From the NCBI GenBank assembly GCA_036397835.1, contig DASWIG010000296.1:1-18826 (forward strand): a stretch of DNA of 18,826 bases, written 5' to 3'. Both the position numbers and the translations under genes were made by a program. Below, piece after piece: positions 1 through 7,582 of this stretch. Origin of the DNA: DASWIG01 sp036397835. GTDB taxonomy: Bacteria > Acidobacteriota > Thermoanaerobaculia > Multivoradales > J023. The notes below the pieces were generated by a model that searched no databases, was not told where the DNA came from, and was given only the letters and a program-made list of their open reading frames with translations. Numbering within the stretch: the first letter of the stretch is position 1; every line of letters starts with the position of its first letter.

Positions 1-105
1 GTCAGCGAGCCCGACGGGGCGCACGCCGAGGCCTTCCGCAAGGTCTGCGAAGCGGTGGCCGCCGAGGTGGCGAGGCGCAGCCGTCCTCTGCTGCGGATCG
101 TCTAG
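1..105 (+). CDS. Mrp/ApbC-family P-loop ATPase, C-terminal fragment (partial)
   Basis: The first 34 codons are the 3' end of a gene that begins outside the window; the stop is TAG at 103-105. The visible tail contains SEPDGAHAEAF followed by an amphipathic helix (KVCEAVAAEVARR). This resembles the end of Mrp/ApbC/NBP35-type ATPases, where a 'P-hv-ar-P-dsp-aeaf' segment precedes the last helix. Those proteins are ParA-like ATPases that carry or insert Fe-S clusters in the cytoplasm. The ATP-binding motifs would lie upstream and cannot be seen. The next gene starts 14 bases later on the same strand, so co-transcription is likely. The family call rests on about 20 residues only. Confidence 0.45.
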   Translation, partial: VSEPDGAHAEAFRKVCEAVAAEVARRSRPLLRIV

Positions 106-119
106 ACTCCTCTCCCGTC

Positions 120-800
120 ATGACCGTCGCCGTCATCGCCGACGCGCACCTCGGCGGACCGGGAGGCGAGGCCGGGCCGCTGGTGGCGCAGCTCGCCGAG
201 CTGCCGCGGCGCGGCTGCCGGCACCTGGTGCTGCTGGGCGACATGTTCCACGTCTGGGTGGGCAGCGCCCGCTTCGAGACGCCGGAGATCCGCGCCGTGG
301 TCCCGGCGCTGCGCGAGCTGCGCGAGCGCGGGGTGGCGATCGACTACGTGGAGGGCAACCGCGACTTCTTCCTCGCCGGCGGCCCCTACGCCTCCCTCTT
401 CGACCGCCTCGGCACCGAGGTCGCCTTCGAGGCCGGCGGGCGGCGGTACCTGGCCGTCCACGGCGACGGCCTCAACGACCGCGACCGCCAGTACCTCTTC
501 TGGCGCCGGCTGTCGAAGAGCGCGCCGTCGCGCCTGCTGATGCTGAACCTGCCCGGCCCTCTCGCCCGCCGCGCCGTGGGCTCGACCGAGCGGCGGCTGG
601 CGAAGACCAACTTCAAGCACAAGGCCCGCGTCCCCGAGGAGGCGATCGTCCGCTACGGCGAGCGCCGCCTGGCGGCGGGGCACGACGTGCTCCTTCTCGG
701 GCATTTCCACGAGCCGCGGACCTGGCGCGTCGCCGGCGGCGAGATCCGTCTGCTCGACGCCTGGTTCAACAGCCGCCGCGTCGAGTGGCTGGGGGAGTGA
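120..800 (+). CDS. lpxH: UDP-2,3-diacylglucosamine diphosphatase (LpxH-type calcineurin-like phosphoesterase)
   Basis: A 226-residue protein, close to the usual 240 of LpxH. The metallophosphoesterase motifs appear in order: D8-x-H10, GD41, GN80RD, H114GD, and GH195FH197. The residue numbers nearly match the metal ligands of E. coli LpxH (D8, H10, D41, N79, H114, H195, H197). Family knowledge: LpxH hydrolyses UDP-2,3-diacylglucosamine to lipid X and UMP, the fourth step of lipid A synthesis, as a peripheral protein on the inner face of the inner membrane. A basic helical insertion (about residues 128-170) sits where LpxH has its lipid-binding cap. ATG at 120 follows the previous stop by 14 bases with no strong Shine-Dalgarno. 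The neighbours are not lipid A genes, so another phosphoesterase of the LpxH/LpxH2 group remains possible. Confidence 0.75.
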   Translation: MTVAVIADAHLGGPGGEAGPLVAQLAELPRRGCRHLVLLGDMFHVWVGSARFETPEIRAVVPALRELRERGVAIDYVEGNRDFFLAGGPYASLFDRLGTEVAFEAGGRRYLAVHGDGLNDRDRQYLFWRRLSKSAPSRLLMLNLPGPLARRAVGSTERRLAKTNFKHKARVPEEAIVRYGERRLAAGHDVLLLGHFHEPRTWRVAGGEIRLLDAWFNSRRVEWLGE

Positions 801-808
801 GGCGGGGC

Positions 809-1573
809 GTGCGGGTCACGGTCCTCGGCTGCGGCACTTCGACCGGCGTGCCGGTGATCGGCTGCCGCTGCCCGGTGTGTACCTCCGAGGCGCCGGAGAA
901 CCGCCGCCTGCGCACCGGCCTGCGCCTCGAGGCCGGCGGCCGGACGGTCCTCGTCGACACGCCGACCGACCTGCGCCAGCAGGCCCTCGCCTTCGGCGTC
1001 GACCGCGTCGACGCGGTGGTCTACACCCACGCCCACGCCGACCACACCCACGGCATCGACGAGCTGCGGACCTTCAACTTCCGGCAGGGGGGCCCCATTC
1101 CCTGCTACGGCAACCACGAAGCCGTCACGCGCATCCGGCAGTCCTTCGGCTATATCTTCGAGGAGGGCGAGGAGGGCGGAGGCAAGCCGCGGATCGTCCT
1201 CCACGAGGTCGCCGGACCCTTCCGCGCCGCCGGCATCGAGCTGGTGCCGGTGCCGGCGTGGCACGGCGAGCTCGAGGTCTACGGCTACCGCGCCGGCCGC
1301 TTTGCCTACCTGACCGACTGCAACCGCATCCCGGAGGAGAGCTTCGAGCGGCTTGCCGGGGTCGAGCTGCTGATCCTCGACGGGCTGCGCTTCGAGCCGC
1401 CGCACCCGACCCACTTCACCGTCGCGGAGGCGTCGGCGGCGGCGGCGCGGATCGGCGCCCGCCGGACCTGGCTGACCCACCTCACTCACGACGTCGATTA
1501 CCACAATCCGAAATACCCGTTGCCCGACGGGGTGGAGCTCGCCTACGATGGGTTACAATTCGCAATCGACTGA
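809..1573 (+). CDS. MBL-fold metallo-hydrolase, PhnP-like
   Basis: A 254-residue metallo-beta-lactamase-fold protein. After an N-terminal LGCGTSTGVP strand-turn there is a cysteine cluster C19-x-C21-x2-C24, matching the structural zinc site of PhnP. The catalytic motif H74-A-H76-A-D78-H79 follows, with later ligands around AWHGE, LTDC and the terminal THLTHD segment. PhnP is a cyclic ribose phosphate phosphodiesterase; uncharacterised PhnP-like proteins are also common next to housekeeping genes. No other phn genes are visible, so the substrate is unknown. I chose GTG at 809 because a GAGG Shine-Dalgarno (799-802) lies six bases upstream and the protein then opens MRVTVLGCG, as in homologues. 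In-frame GTG codons at 785 and 797 would overlap lpxH. The 3' end overlaps aroA by 26 bases. Confidence 0.75.
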   Translation: MRVTVLGCGTSTGVPVIGCRCPVCTSEAPENRRLRTGLRLEAGGRTVLVDTPTDLRQQALAFGVDRVDAVVYTHAHADHTHGIDELRTFNFRQGGPIPCYGNHEAVTRIRQSFGYIFEEGEEGGGKPRIVLHEVAGPFRAAGIELVPVPAWHGELEVYGYRAGRFAYLTDCNRIPEESFERLAGVELLILDGLRFEPPHPTHFTVAEASAAAARIGARRTWLTHLTHDVDYHNPKYPLPDGVELAYDGLQFAID

Positions 1574-2858
1574 GAAGAACTCGCCTACGCCCGCCGCTTA
1601 TCGCGTGGTCTGCGGCCAGGCGCTCGGCGGTCGCGTGAGGGTGCCCGGCTCGAAGAGCATGACGCAGCGCTACTTCAACCTCGCCCTGGTGGGCGCGCGT
1701 GGGCTGGTGGTGCGCCACCCCCTGCGCTCGGAGGACCCCGAGCTCTTCCTGGGCGCGCTGGCGGCGGCGGGCTTCGGCGTCGAGCGCCGGGCCGAGGAGG
1801 TGGCGCTGGTGCCGGGCGAGCGCCCGGCGGCGGGCGAGATCTTCTGCGGCAACGGCGGCACCATGTTCCGCTTCCTCACGGCGGCGCTCGCCACCGTGCC
1901 CGGGACCTGGCGGCTCGACGGCGTGCCACGGCTGCGCGAGCGTCCGGTAGGGCCGCTGGTCACGGCGCTGCGCCAGCTCGGCGCCGAGGTCGACTGCCCG
2001 CGCGCCGAGGGCTTCGCGCCGATCGTCGTCCACGGCGGCACGCTGCGCGGAGGCCGCGCGACGCTCGACGCCGGCGCCTCGAGCCAGTACCTGTCGGCGC
2101 TGCTGATGGCCGCCCTGGCGGCGCCCGAGCCGGTGACGGTGGAGGTCGCGGCCCTCGCGTCGGAGCCCTACGTGGACCTCACCCTGGACGCCGTGGCCGA
2201 GCTCGGCGGCCGCGTGACGCGGGAAGGCGGCGGCTTTCAGGTGGAGCCCGGCCTCGCCGGCGGCGTGAGCGCCGTGACGGTCGAGGGCGACTTCTCGGCC
2301 GCCGCCTACCCGGCCGCCGCCGCCGCGCTGGCGGGGGGCGAGGTGGAGATCGCGGGGCTGTCGGCGTCGTCGCGCCAGGGTGACCGCGGTTTCGTCGACC
2401 TGCTCGGGCGCATGGGCGCGCGGATCACCTGGCGCGGCGACGCGCTGTCGGTGGGGCGCGGCGAGCTGACCGCCGTGGACGTCGACCTGTCGGCGATGCC
2501 CGACCAGGTCCCCACCCTGGCGGCGGTGGCGCCTTTCGCCCGCGGCACCACCCGCATCGGGAACGTCGCCCAGCTTCGCATCAAGGAGTCCGACCGCCTC
2601 AAGGCCATGGCGCGGGAGCTGGGGCGTCTCGGCGTCCCCGTCGAGGAGCTCGGCGACGGCCTGGTGATCCCGGGCGTGTGGGCCGACGAGGCGCCACCGT
2701 CGGCCCCGGTCGAGGTCGACGCATGGAACGACCACCGCATCGCCATGAGCCTCGCCCTGGTGGGCCTGCGCCGTCCCGGGGTGGTGATCCGCGATCCCGG
2801 CGTGGTGGTCAAGTCCTACCCCGACTTCTGGCGCGATCTGGAGCTCTTACAAGGATGA
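1548..2858 (+). CDS. aroA: 3-phosphoshikimate 1-carboxyvinyltransferase (EPSP synthase)
   Basis: A 436-residue EPSP synthase, the sixth shikimate-pathway step (shikimate-3-phosphate + PEP to EPSP). The landmarks are all present: PGSK36SMTQR (K22/S23/R27 of E. coli), GN102GGTMFRFL (PEP/glyphosate loop), RERP, SSQYLSALL, GDFSAAAYP, MPDQVPTLA (D313 region), RIKESDRL (E341/R344), NDHRIAMS (H385/R386) and VVKSYPDFW (K411). The PEP loop differs from the E. coli type (GNAGTAMRPL), notably Phe for Pro101 and Met for Ala98. ATG 1548 overlaps the preceding gene by 26 bases, with GGAG at 1534-1537; it gives about 14 residues before the usual N-terminus. The stop overlaps the next start (ATGA, 2855-2858), implying translational coupling to the sigma-54 regulator, an unusual partner for aroA. 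Confidence 0.96.
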   Translation: MGYNSQSTEKNSPTPAAYRVVCGQALGGRVRVPGSKSMTQRYFNLALVGARGLVVRHPLRSEDPELFLGALAAAGFGVERRAEEVALVPGERPAAGEIFCGNGGTMFRFLTAALATVPGTWRLDGVPRLRERPVGPLVTALRQLGAEVDCPRAEGFAPIVVHGGTLRGGRATLDAGASSQYLSALLMAALAAPEPVTVEVAALASEPYVDLTLDAVAELGGRVTREGGGFQVEPGLAGGVSAVTVEGDFSAAAYPAAAAALAGGEVEIAGLSASSRQGDRGFVDLLGRMGARITWRGDALSVGRGELTAVDVDLSAMPDQVPTLAAVAPFARGTTRIGNVAQLRIKESDRLKAMARELGRLGVPVEELGDGLVIPGVWADEAPPSAPVEVDAWNDHRIAMSLALVGLRRPGVVIRDPGVVVKSYPDFWRDLELLQG

Positions 2859-5800
2859 GCCCGGACGCCCCCCGCGAGCTGCTGCACCCGGCCCTCGAGG
2901 ACGACGGCGGCGTCCCCCTCGCTCAGGCCCGGTTGACGGATCAGCAGCGGCTGGCGGTGGTGCTCCAGGGCGCGGCCCTGGCGGCGCACCTCGAGCACGG
3001 CGGCTGGTACCTGCCGGAGGGCTGGGAAGCGGCGCGCCTGCGCGGCGCGGCCGAGCTCACCGTCGGCGCCGTCGCCCCGGGCCGATCCGCGGAGCTGCCC
3101 CAGGTGCTGCTCCTGGACCTTTTGACCAAGCTCTTCCGCAGCAGCGGCGAGGACATCGCCGGCCGCGGCGAGGGGCGCCACGCGGCGCGGCGATTGCTGC
3201 GGCTGTGGCGACACTTCCTGGCGCCCTCCTCGCCCGACCAGGCGGTGGCGGAGATCCTCGAGGCCGCCCCTTTCCTGTGGCAGCCCTCGTGCGCGGCGGC
3301 GCGCGCGGCCCTGGTGGCCGAGCACCGCGTCGTCGGCGCCTCGCACCTGTGGGTCGCCGGTCCGGGCTGGAACCGCCGCCGTCTGCTGGCCTGCGGCGCC
3401 GACCGTCGCGAGCTCGCGGCGCTGCTGGCCGGCCCCGCCGCCCGCGACCTGTGGGACGGCTGGCGGGCGGACGACGATCCGGTGGCGCTGGCCGGCCGCG
3501 GCCGTCACCGCCAGGCCCTGGCCTGCTGGCGCCGGCGGCCGCCGCGAAAGCGCTCCGAGGTCGTCCTCATGGCGCGCAGCTTCTTCGCCCTCGGCCTCTA
3601 CTCGCGCGCCCACGAGACCCTCAAGGGGCAGCCCACCGTGGAAGCCCGGCTGTTGCGCCTGCGGTGCCTGGACGAGCTCGGCAAGCTCGACGCCGCCGAC
3701 CAGGCGATCCGGCGGCTCGAGAAGGCGCAGCTCAGCGGCGCCGAGACCCTGGAGCTCGCCGAGATGGCGGTGCGCCTGCTGGCGCGGCGCGGGCGGCACG
3801 AGCGCGGCCGTGAATGGGTCGCGAAGGCGTTTCAGGCGTCGGCCGGCGCCTCGCGGCGGCGGGCCGAGCTGCTGGCCGCCGAGGCCGCCTGGGACCTGGG
3901 CGACCTGGAGACGGCGGGGCGCCATCTCGAGGCGGCGCGGCCGGCGCTTGCCGATCCCCGGCTGGCGCGGCGCTGGCACGAGGTGCGCGGCCTGCTGGCG
4001 CTGGGCCGGCGCGACGGCGCCGCGGTGATCGAGCACTACAGCGCCGTGCTCCGCGAGCGCCGGCGCCTGCCGCGGGTGGCCGCCGGCCGTCATTGGAGCA
4101 ACCTCGCCTACGGCCGGGTGCTGGTGGGCGACCTCGCCGGCGCCGAGCGCGCCGTGCGCCACGCGCAGCGCCTGCTCAGCGCCACCGAGAGCCCGGCCCG
4201 CGACACCCTCGGGCATTACAACCTGGCCGAGATCCGGCTGCGCCGCGGCCACCTGGCGGGCGTCGTCGAGGCGCTCGAAGCGTCGACGGCGGAGAACCGC
4301 CGCACCGGCAACGCCCGCGGCCAGGTGGCGGACCTCGAGCTCCAGGTGCGCCTGGAGCTCGTCCAGGGGCGGCCCGAGGCGGCCCTGGCGCACTGCGCCG
4401 AAGCCGTCGAGCTGATCGCCGCGGCGGGCGTGGGCGAGCGCCAGGTCTTCGATCTCTTCGCGGCCCGCGCCTACGGCTGGCTGCGCCGGCCGCAGCGCGC
4501 CGCGGCCTGCCTCGCCCGGGTGGCGAGCGAGGTGGTGGGCGAGCTCGAGCCGGAGGAGCGCCCGGCGGTCTGGGCCCTGGCCGGCCGCGCCGACCGGGCA
4601 GCGTCCGAGGCCGAGGGCACGCCGTGGGCCGGACTGTGGTCGGCCCACCTCGCCGGCCTCCAGCCGCGGCCCGGCGTGTGGGAGGAGCTGCGGCGGCTCG
4701 AGCCGGTGCGCGCCGCCCGCCTGGTGCTCGACTCGGAGACGGTGCGCCCGCGGGTGGTGCCGCCGGTCTGGCTGCGCAGGGCGGTCGCGAGCTGGCGCGC
4801 GGTCGGCGCGGACGTGTTCGCCGACCGTCTCGAACGGCAGTCGCTCTCGCCCTGGCGCGCCGTCGAACGTTACCTCGAAGGCGAAACCGAAGACCGGCGG
4901 AGCGCCTGCGAGCTGTTCGCCGCCGCGGGCTGTCCGGACGTGCGGTTGACTTACGTTCGCGGCGGCGGCGAACGATTGCTCGTCGCCGGTGAAGGCGGCG
5001 AGGAGAGCTGCGAGGTCTCGCGGCGAGGTGGACGATTCATCCTCCGGGCGCCTTTCGTCGACGACGTCCTGCGGGCGCTCTTCCTGCTGGTGGCGCGCGA
5101 CGTGGAGCTTCCCGGCGGCGGTGAAGGAGAAGGCAAGGGGCGCGGCGCGGCGCCGGCAGCCGCCGGCACGATCGTGGGAGAAAGCGCCGTGCTGCGAGAA
5201 GTGCTGGCGCGGCTCGATCGCTGGGCGCGGGGCGAGCTGCCGATTCTGATCTTCGGCGAAAGCGGCACCGGCAAAGAGCTGGCGGCGCGCCGCGTCCACG
5301 CGGCTTCCGAGCGCCGCGGTCAACCTTTCGAAGCCGTCAACTGCGCGGCGTTGCCGGAGGAGAACCTGGCGCAATCCGAGCTTTTCGGCCACGTGCGCGG
5401 CGCCTTCACCGGTGCCGACCGCGATCGCCAGGGGATATTCGAGCGGGCGCGGGGGGGCACGGTTTTCCTCGACGAGATCGGCGACCTGCCGCCGGGCGTC
5501 CAGGGCAAGCTGCTGCGGGTGCTGCAAGAGGGTGAGATCCGTCGCCTGGGCGAGAGCTTCGTGCGTCAGGTCGACGTGCGCGTGATCGCTGCCACCCATC
5601 GCGATCTGCAACGCATGGTGCACGACGGCGCCTTCCGCGGCGATCTCTATTACCGGCTGAAGGCGGCCGTCGTCGCGCTGCCGCCGTTGCGCGAGCGCGG
5701 CGACGACCTCCTGCTGCTGGCCGACTTCCTGCTCGATCAGAACCGGCGGCGCCGCGGCCTGCAAGCTGTGGCCCTGACGCTCTCAGCCGAGGCGAAGGCA

Positions 5801-6106
5801 CGCCTGCACCGCCACCGCTGGCCGGGAAACGTGCGCGAGCTGCGCAACACTCTCGAGGCCGCGGCCCTGCTCGCCGACGGCCGGGAAATCCGCGCCGGCG
5901 ACCTCGGCTTGCCCGATGAAGAGGTCATCGCTCCGGTAGGCGACTATCACCGGCTCGTGGATCAATTCAAGGAACGGTTGATCCTGGACGCTCTGGCGAA
6001 AAGCGGCGGCAACCGGGCGCGGGCCGCCCGTCTCCTGGGATTGACGCGTCAGGCTCTATCCTACCACACCCGTCAGTTGGGGTTGCCGCGCGAGGGCGCG
6101 CGATGA
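2855..6106 (+). CDS. Sigma-54-dependent transcriptional activator with large TPR-like sensor half
   Basis: A 1083-residue bacterial enhancer-binding protein. Residues 1-220 are not recognised. About 225-590 is a series of Ala/Leu/Arg-rich helical hairpins that look like TPR repeats. About 600-750 may be a degenerate GAF-like region, followed by a Gly-rich linker at 753-770. The AAA+ domain spans about 771-1000 with Walker A GESGTGKE (801-808), the sigma-54-contacting loop GAFTGA (849-854), Walker B ending VFLDE (D873/E874), and the later ATH and FRGDLYYRL segments. A Fis-type HTH occupies about 1044-1077 (GNRARAARLLGLTRQALSYH). The family uses ATP hydrolysis to remodel RNA polymerase-sigma54 closed complexes. 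ATG 2855 overlaps the aroA stop and follows AAGG; an in-frame upstream GTG (2678) lies inside aroA and is rejected. There is no response-regulator receiver domain, so the input is probably protein or ligand binding by the N-terminal half. Confidence 0.9.
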   Translation: MSPDAPRELLHPALEDDGGVPLAQARLTDQQRLAVVLQGAALAAHLEHGGWYLPEGWEAARLRGAAELTVGAVAPGRSAELPQVLLLDLLTKLFRSSGEDIAGRGEGRHAARRLLRLWRHFLAPSSPDQAVAEILEAAPFLWQPSCAAARAALVAEHRVVGASHLWVAGPGWNRRRLLACGADRRELAALLAGPAARDLWDGWRADDDPVALAGRGRHRQALACWRRRPPRKRSEVVLMARSFFALGLYSRAHETLKGQPTVEARLLRLRCLDELGKLDAADQAIRRLEKAQLSGAETLELAEMAVRLLARRGRHERGREWVAKAFQASAGASRRRAELLAAEAAWDLGDLETAGRHLEAARPALADPRLARRWHEVRGLLALGRRDGAAVIEHYSAVLRERRRLPRVAAGRHWSNLAYGRVLVGDLAGAERAVRHAQRLLSATESPARDTLGHYNLAEIRLRRGHLAGVVEALEASTAENRRTGNARGQVADLELQVRLELVQGRPEAALAHCAEAVELIAAAGVGERQVFDLFAARAYGWLRRPQRAAACLARVASEVVGELEPEERPAVWALAGRADRAASEAEGTPWAGLWSAHLAGLQPRPGVWEELRRLEPVRAARLVLDSETVRPRVVPPVWLRRAVASWRAVGADVFADRLERQSLSPWRAVERYLEGETEDRRSACELFAAAGCPDVRLTYVRGGGERLLVAGEGGEESCEVSRRGGRFILRAPFVDDVLRALFLLVARDVELPGGGEGEGKGRGAAPAAAGTIVGESAVLREVLARLDRWARGELPILIFGESGTGKELAARRVHAASERRGQPFEAVNCAALPEENLAQSELFGHVRGAFTGADRDRQGIFERARGGTVFLDEIGDLPPGVQGKLLRVLQEGEIRRLGESFVRQVDVRVIAATHRDLQRMVHDGAFRGDLYYRLKAAVVALPPLRERGDDLLLLADFLLDQNRRRRGLQAVALTLSAEAKARLHRHRWPGNVRELRNTLEAAALLADGREIRAGDLGLPDEEVIAPVGDYHRLVDQFKERLILDALAKSGGNRARAARLLGLTRQALSYHTRQLGLPREGAR

Positions 6107-6116
6107 AGCGCCGTTG

Positions 6117-6145
6117 TTGACAAACGCCGGGATTGCGCGTTGAAT
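6117..6145 (+). promoter_or_regulatory. Sigma-70-type promoter of the peroxiredoxin gene
   Basis: A perfect -35 box TTGACA (6117-6122), a 17-base spacer, and TTGAAT (6140-6145) as a 4/6 match to the -10 box. It lies in the 58-base gap after the sigma-54 regulator. Transcription would start near 6152, right at the Shine-Dalgarno, giving a leader of only about 13 bases. The call rests on motif match and position. Confidence 0.55.
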
Positions 6146-6164
6146 ACCAGCGGAGGATACGCCA

Positions 6165-6638
6165 ATGCCCATCCGAGCAGGTGACCGGGCCCCCGATTTT
6201 TCGCTCAAGAGCGCCGCCGGCGGCAAGCCGGTCGGGCTCGCGCAGTACCGCGGCGACAAGAACGTCGTCCTGCTCTTCTTTCCCCTCGCCTGGACCAGCG
6301 TCTGCACCAGCGAGATGTGCGCGATTCGCGACGGCTACGCCGGCTACGGCGAGCTCGACGCCGAAGTCCTGGGCATCAGCGTCGACAGTCCTTTTGCGCT
6401 CGCCGCATGGGCGAAGGAAGAGGGCTTCGCTTTTCCGCTCCTCTCCGACTTCAACCGCCAAGCGGCGCGCAGTTACGACGTGCTCATGGATGACCTGATG
6501 GGGCTCCAAGGCGTCGCGCGTCGCGCCGCCTTCGTGGTCGATCGCGAGGGCATCGTGCGCTATGCCGAGGTTTGCCCCACGCCGGCCGAGCTGCCCGATT
6601 TCGGCAAGATTCAGGAAGCGCTGCGCGCCGCCGGCTGA
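6165..6638 (+). CDS. Peroxiredoxin (AhpE/Bcp-like thiol peroxidase)
   Basis: A 157-residue thioredoxin-fold peroxidase. The active-site motif is P40-LAW-T44-SV-C47, with C47 the peroxidatic cysteine. C52, five residues on, is placed like the resolving cysteine of atypical 2-Cys Bcp/PrxQ proteins. A third cysteine, C137, lies near the C-terminus. Sequence around FFPLAWTSVCTSEMC and the R119-R120-AAFVVD strand is closest to the AhpE type. The enzyme reduces H2O2 or organic peroxides in the cytoplasm, recycled by thioredoxin or a similar thiol donor. ATG 6165 follows GGAGGA (6152-6157) at an ideal distance. The gene has its own promoter and is followed by another promoter, so it is probably monocistronic. 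Family is sure; subfamily is less so. Confidence 0.92.
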   Translation: MPIRAGDRAPDFSLKSAAGGKPVGLAQYRGDKNVVLLFFPLAWTSVCTSEMCAIRDGYAGYGELDAEVLGISVDSPFALAAWAKEEGFAFPLLSDFNRQAARSYDVLMDDLMGLQGVARRAAFVVDREGIVRYAEVCPTPAELPDFGKIQEALRAAG

Positions 6639-6691
6639 TCGGCCCCCCGGAGGTTGATCGACCTGATCGACCCGCCGTCTCGATTTTCCCC

Positions 6692-6720
6692 TTGACATTT
6701 CCGCGAGGTTCTTTTAGAAA
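6692..6720 (+). promoter_or_regulatory. Sigma-70-type promoter of the HTH/AT-hook gene
   Basis: TTGACA at 6692-6697 and TAGAAA at 6715-6720 (4/6 to TATAAT), separated by exactly 17 bases, in a locally AT-richer patch between two genes. The predicted start near 6727 leaves a leader of about 49 bases before ATG 6776. Confidence 0.6.
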
Positions 6721-6775
6721 TGAAGAGACGACTCATGACGCCACACCCACACCGACGCCAAAGGAGACCACGACG

Positions 6776-7528
6776 ATGTCGGAAGCGGAGTCTGGCAAGC
6801 TGTACACGCTGACAGAGGTATCGAGCAGATCCAAAATCTCCATGCCGACCCTACAGCGCTACAAGAAGCTGTATCAGGATCGGATACCATCGGTGGGAGC
6901 GGGGCGCTCTCAGCGCTACCCGGAGGAAGCGCTGGCCGTATTCCTCGAGCTCAAGCAGGAGAACATCGGCAGGCGCGGTCGGCCTCGTGGGTCGACGAAA
7001 AAGCGGGCCGCCGCCAAGAAAGCGGCGCCGGCCGCCCAGGCGCCGGCGAAGCGGGGACGCCGCAAGAAAGCCGCCGCCAAGGCCGCCCCGAAATCGGGAG
7101 GCAACCTGCTCACGCTGACCCAGATCAGCAAGTCCACGGGCATCTCCTATCCCACCCTCCTGCGCTACGTCAAAAGCCATCTCAGGGCGATTCCGCACCA
7201 GGGCCAGGGACGCGCCCGCCGCTTCCTGCCGGAAGCGGTCGAGGTCTTCAACCGCCTGCGCCAGGAAAGCGGGCGCGGCCGCGGCCGGCCGCCCAAGAAG
7301 GCCGCCGCTGTCGCCAAGCGCCGCGGACCCGGACGTCCCAGGAAGGCCGCCGCCGCTGCTGCCGCGCCGGCGAAGCGCCGCGGCAGGCCGCCCGCTTCGG
7401 CCAGCGAGGCCGCGCTCAAAGGACGCCTCGCGGACCTCGAAAAGAGCCACAAGCAACTCGAGCGCAAGCTCTCGAAGCTTGAGAAGGAGCTCGGCAAGCC
7501 TCTCCGGTTCACCCTCAAGCGCAAGTAG
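6776..7528 (+). CDS. Tandem-HTH, AT-hook, coiled-coil DNA-binding protein
   Basis: A 250-residue, strongly basic protein that I cannot assign to a named family. Residues 9-59 and 111-161 are clearly duplicated MerR/excisionase-like HTH units: each has L-x-TLT-x-IS, IS-x-PTL-x-RY, IP-x2-G-x-GR and a closing Arg-aromatic-x-PEA-x2-VF pattern. Between and after them lie Lys/Ala-rich histone H1-like segments with four AT-hook cores (GRP at 68-70, 170-172, 186-188 and 203-205) and a KRGRRKK cluster (92-98). Residues 211-240 form a heptad coiled coil (LADLEKSHKQLERKLSKLEK), suggesting dimerisation. The architecture suggests a nucleoid-associated or architectural regulator. ATG 6776 is preceded by AAGGAG at 6761-6766; the frame stays open to 6572 but that would read through the promoter. 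It is closed by a terminator. Function is inference. Confidence 0.8.
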   Translation: MSEAESGKLYTLTEVSSRSKISMPTLQRYKKLYQDRIPSVGAGRSQRYPEEALAVFLELKQENIGRRGRPRGSTKKRAAAKKAAPAAQAPAKRGRRKKAAAKAAPKSGGNLLTLTQISKSTGISYPTLLRYVKSHLRAIPHQGQGRARRFLPEAVEVFNRLRQESGRGRGRPPKKAAAVAKRRGPGRPRKAAAAAAAPAKRRGRPPASASEAALKGRLADLEKSHKQLERKLSKLEKELGKPLRFTLKRK

Positions 7529-7558
7529 CTTCCACGCCTTGCACCTTTCGTGATGGAG

Positions 7559-7582
7559 GCCCCGCCCGGCGGGGCTTTTCCT
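7559..7582 (+). terminator. Intrinsic terminator
   Basis: GCCCCG (7559-7564), a short CCCGG loop and CGGGGC (7570-7575) are followed by TTTTCCTTT. It ends the HTH/AT-hook transcript 30 bases after its stop and lies in the 54-base convergent gap before the thiL stop. The T-tract is on the + strand side only. Confidence 0.8.

Noticed and set aside
1554..1559. TACAAT as an internal -10 promoter box at the start of aroA
   Set aside because: No -35-like hexamer lies 16-18 bases upstream, and the genes overlap, so an internal promoter is not supported.
2678..2854. Extended N-terminus of the sigma-54 regulator from GTG 2678
   Set aside because: It would overlap aroA by 180 bases and encode a low-complexity Arg/Gly/Pro stretch; ATG 2855 with AAGG and an ATGA overlap is far better.
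2930..3160. Possible protein-kinase-like C-lobe in the N-terminus of the sigma-54 regulator
   Set aside because: The spacing of small hydrophobic motifs is faintly reminiscent, but no HRD, DFG or lysine-glutamate pair can be found, so I do not claim it.
2816..5764. A 982-codon open frame on the minus strand, opposite the sigma-54 regulator
   Set aside because: It mirrors third-position GC bias of the true gene, has no recognisable domain and low-complexity composition. Other long antisense frames, such as 8934-11252 opposite lon and 15428-17233 opposite dnaK, are rejected for the same reason.
6735..6812. A 25-codon upstream open frame overlapping the start of the HTH/AT-hook gene
   Set aside because: It lacks a ribosome binding site and has no run of a regulatory amino acid. 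The Arg-rich content simply reflects the GC-rich frame.
7559..7582. Bidirectional terminator serving thiL as well
   Set aside because: On the minus strand the hairpin is not followed by a T-run, so only the + strand use is supported.
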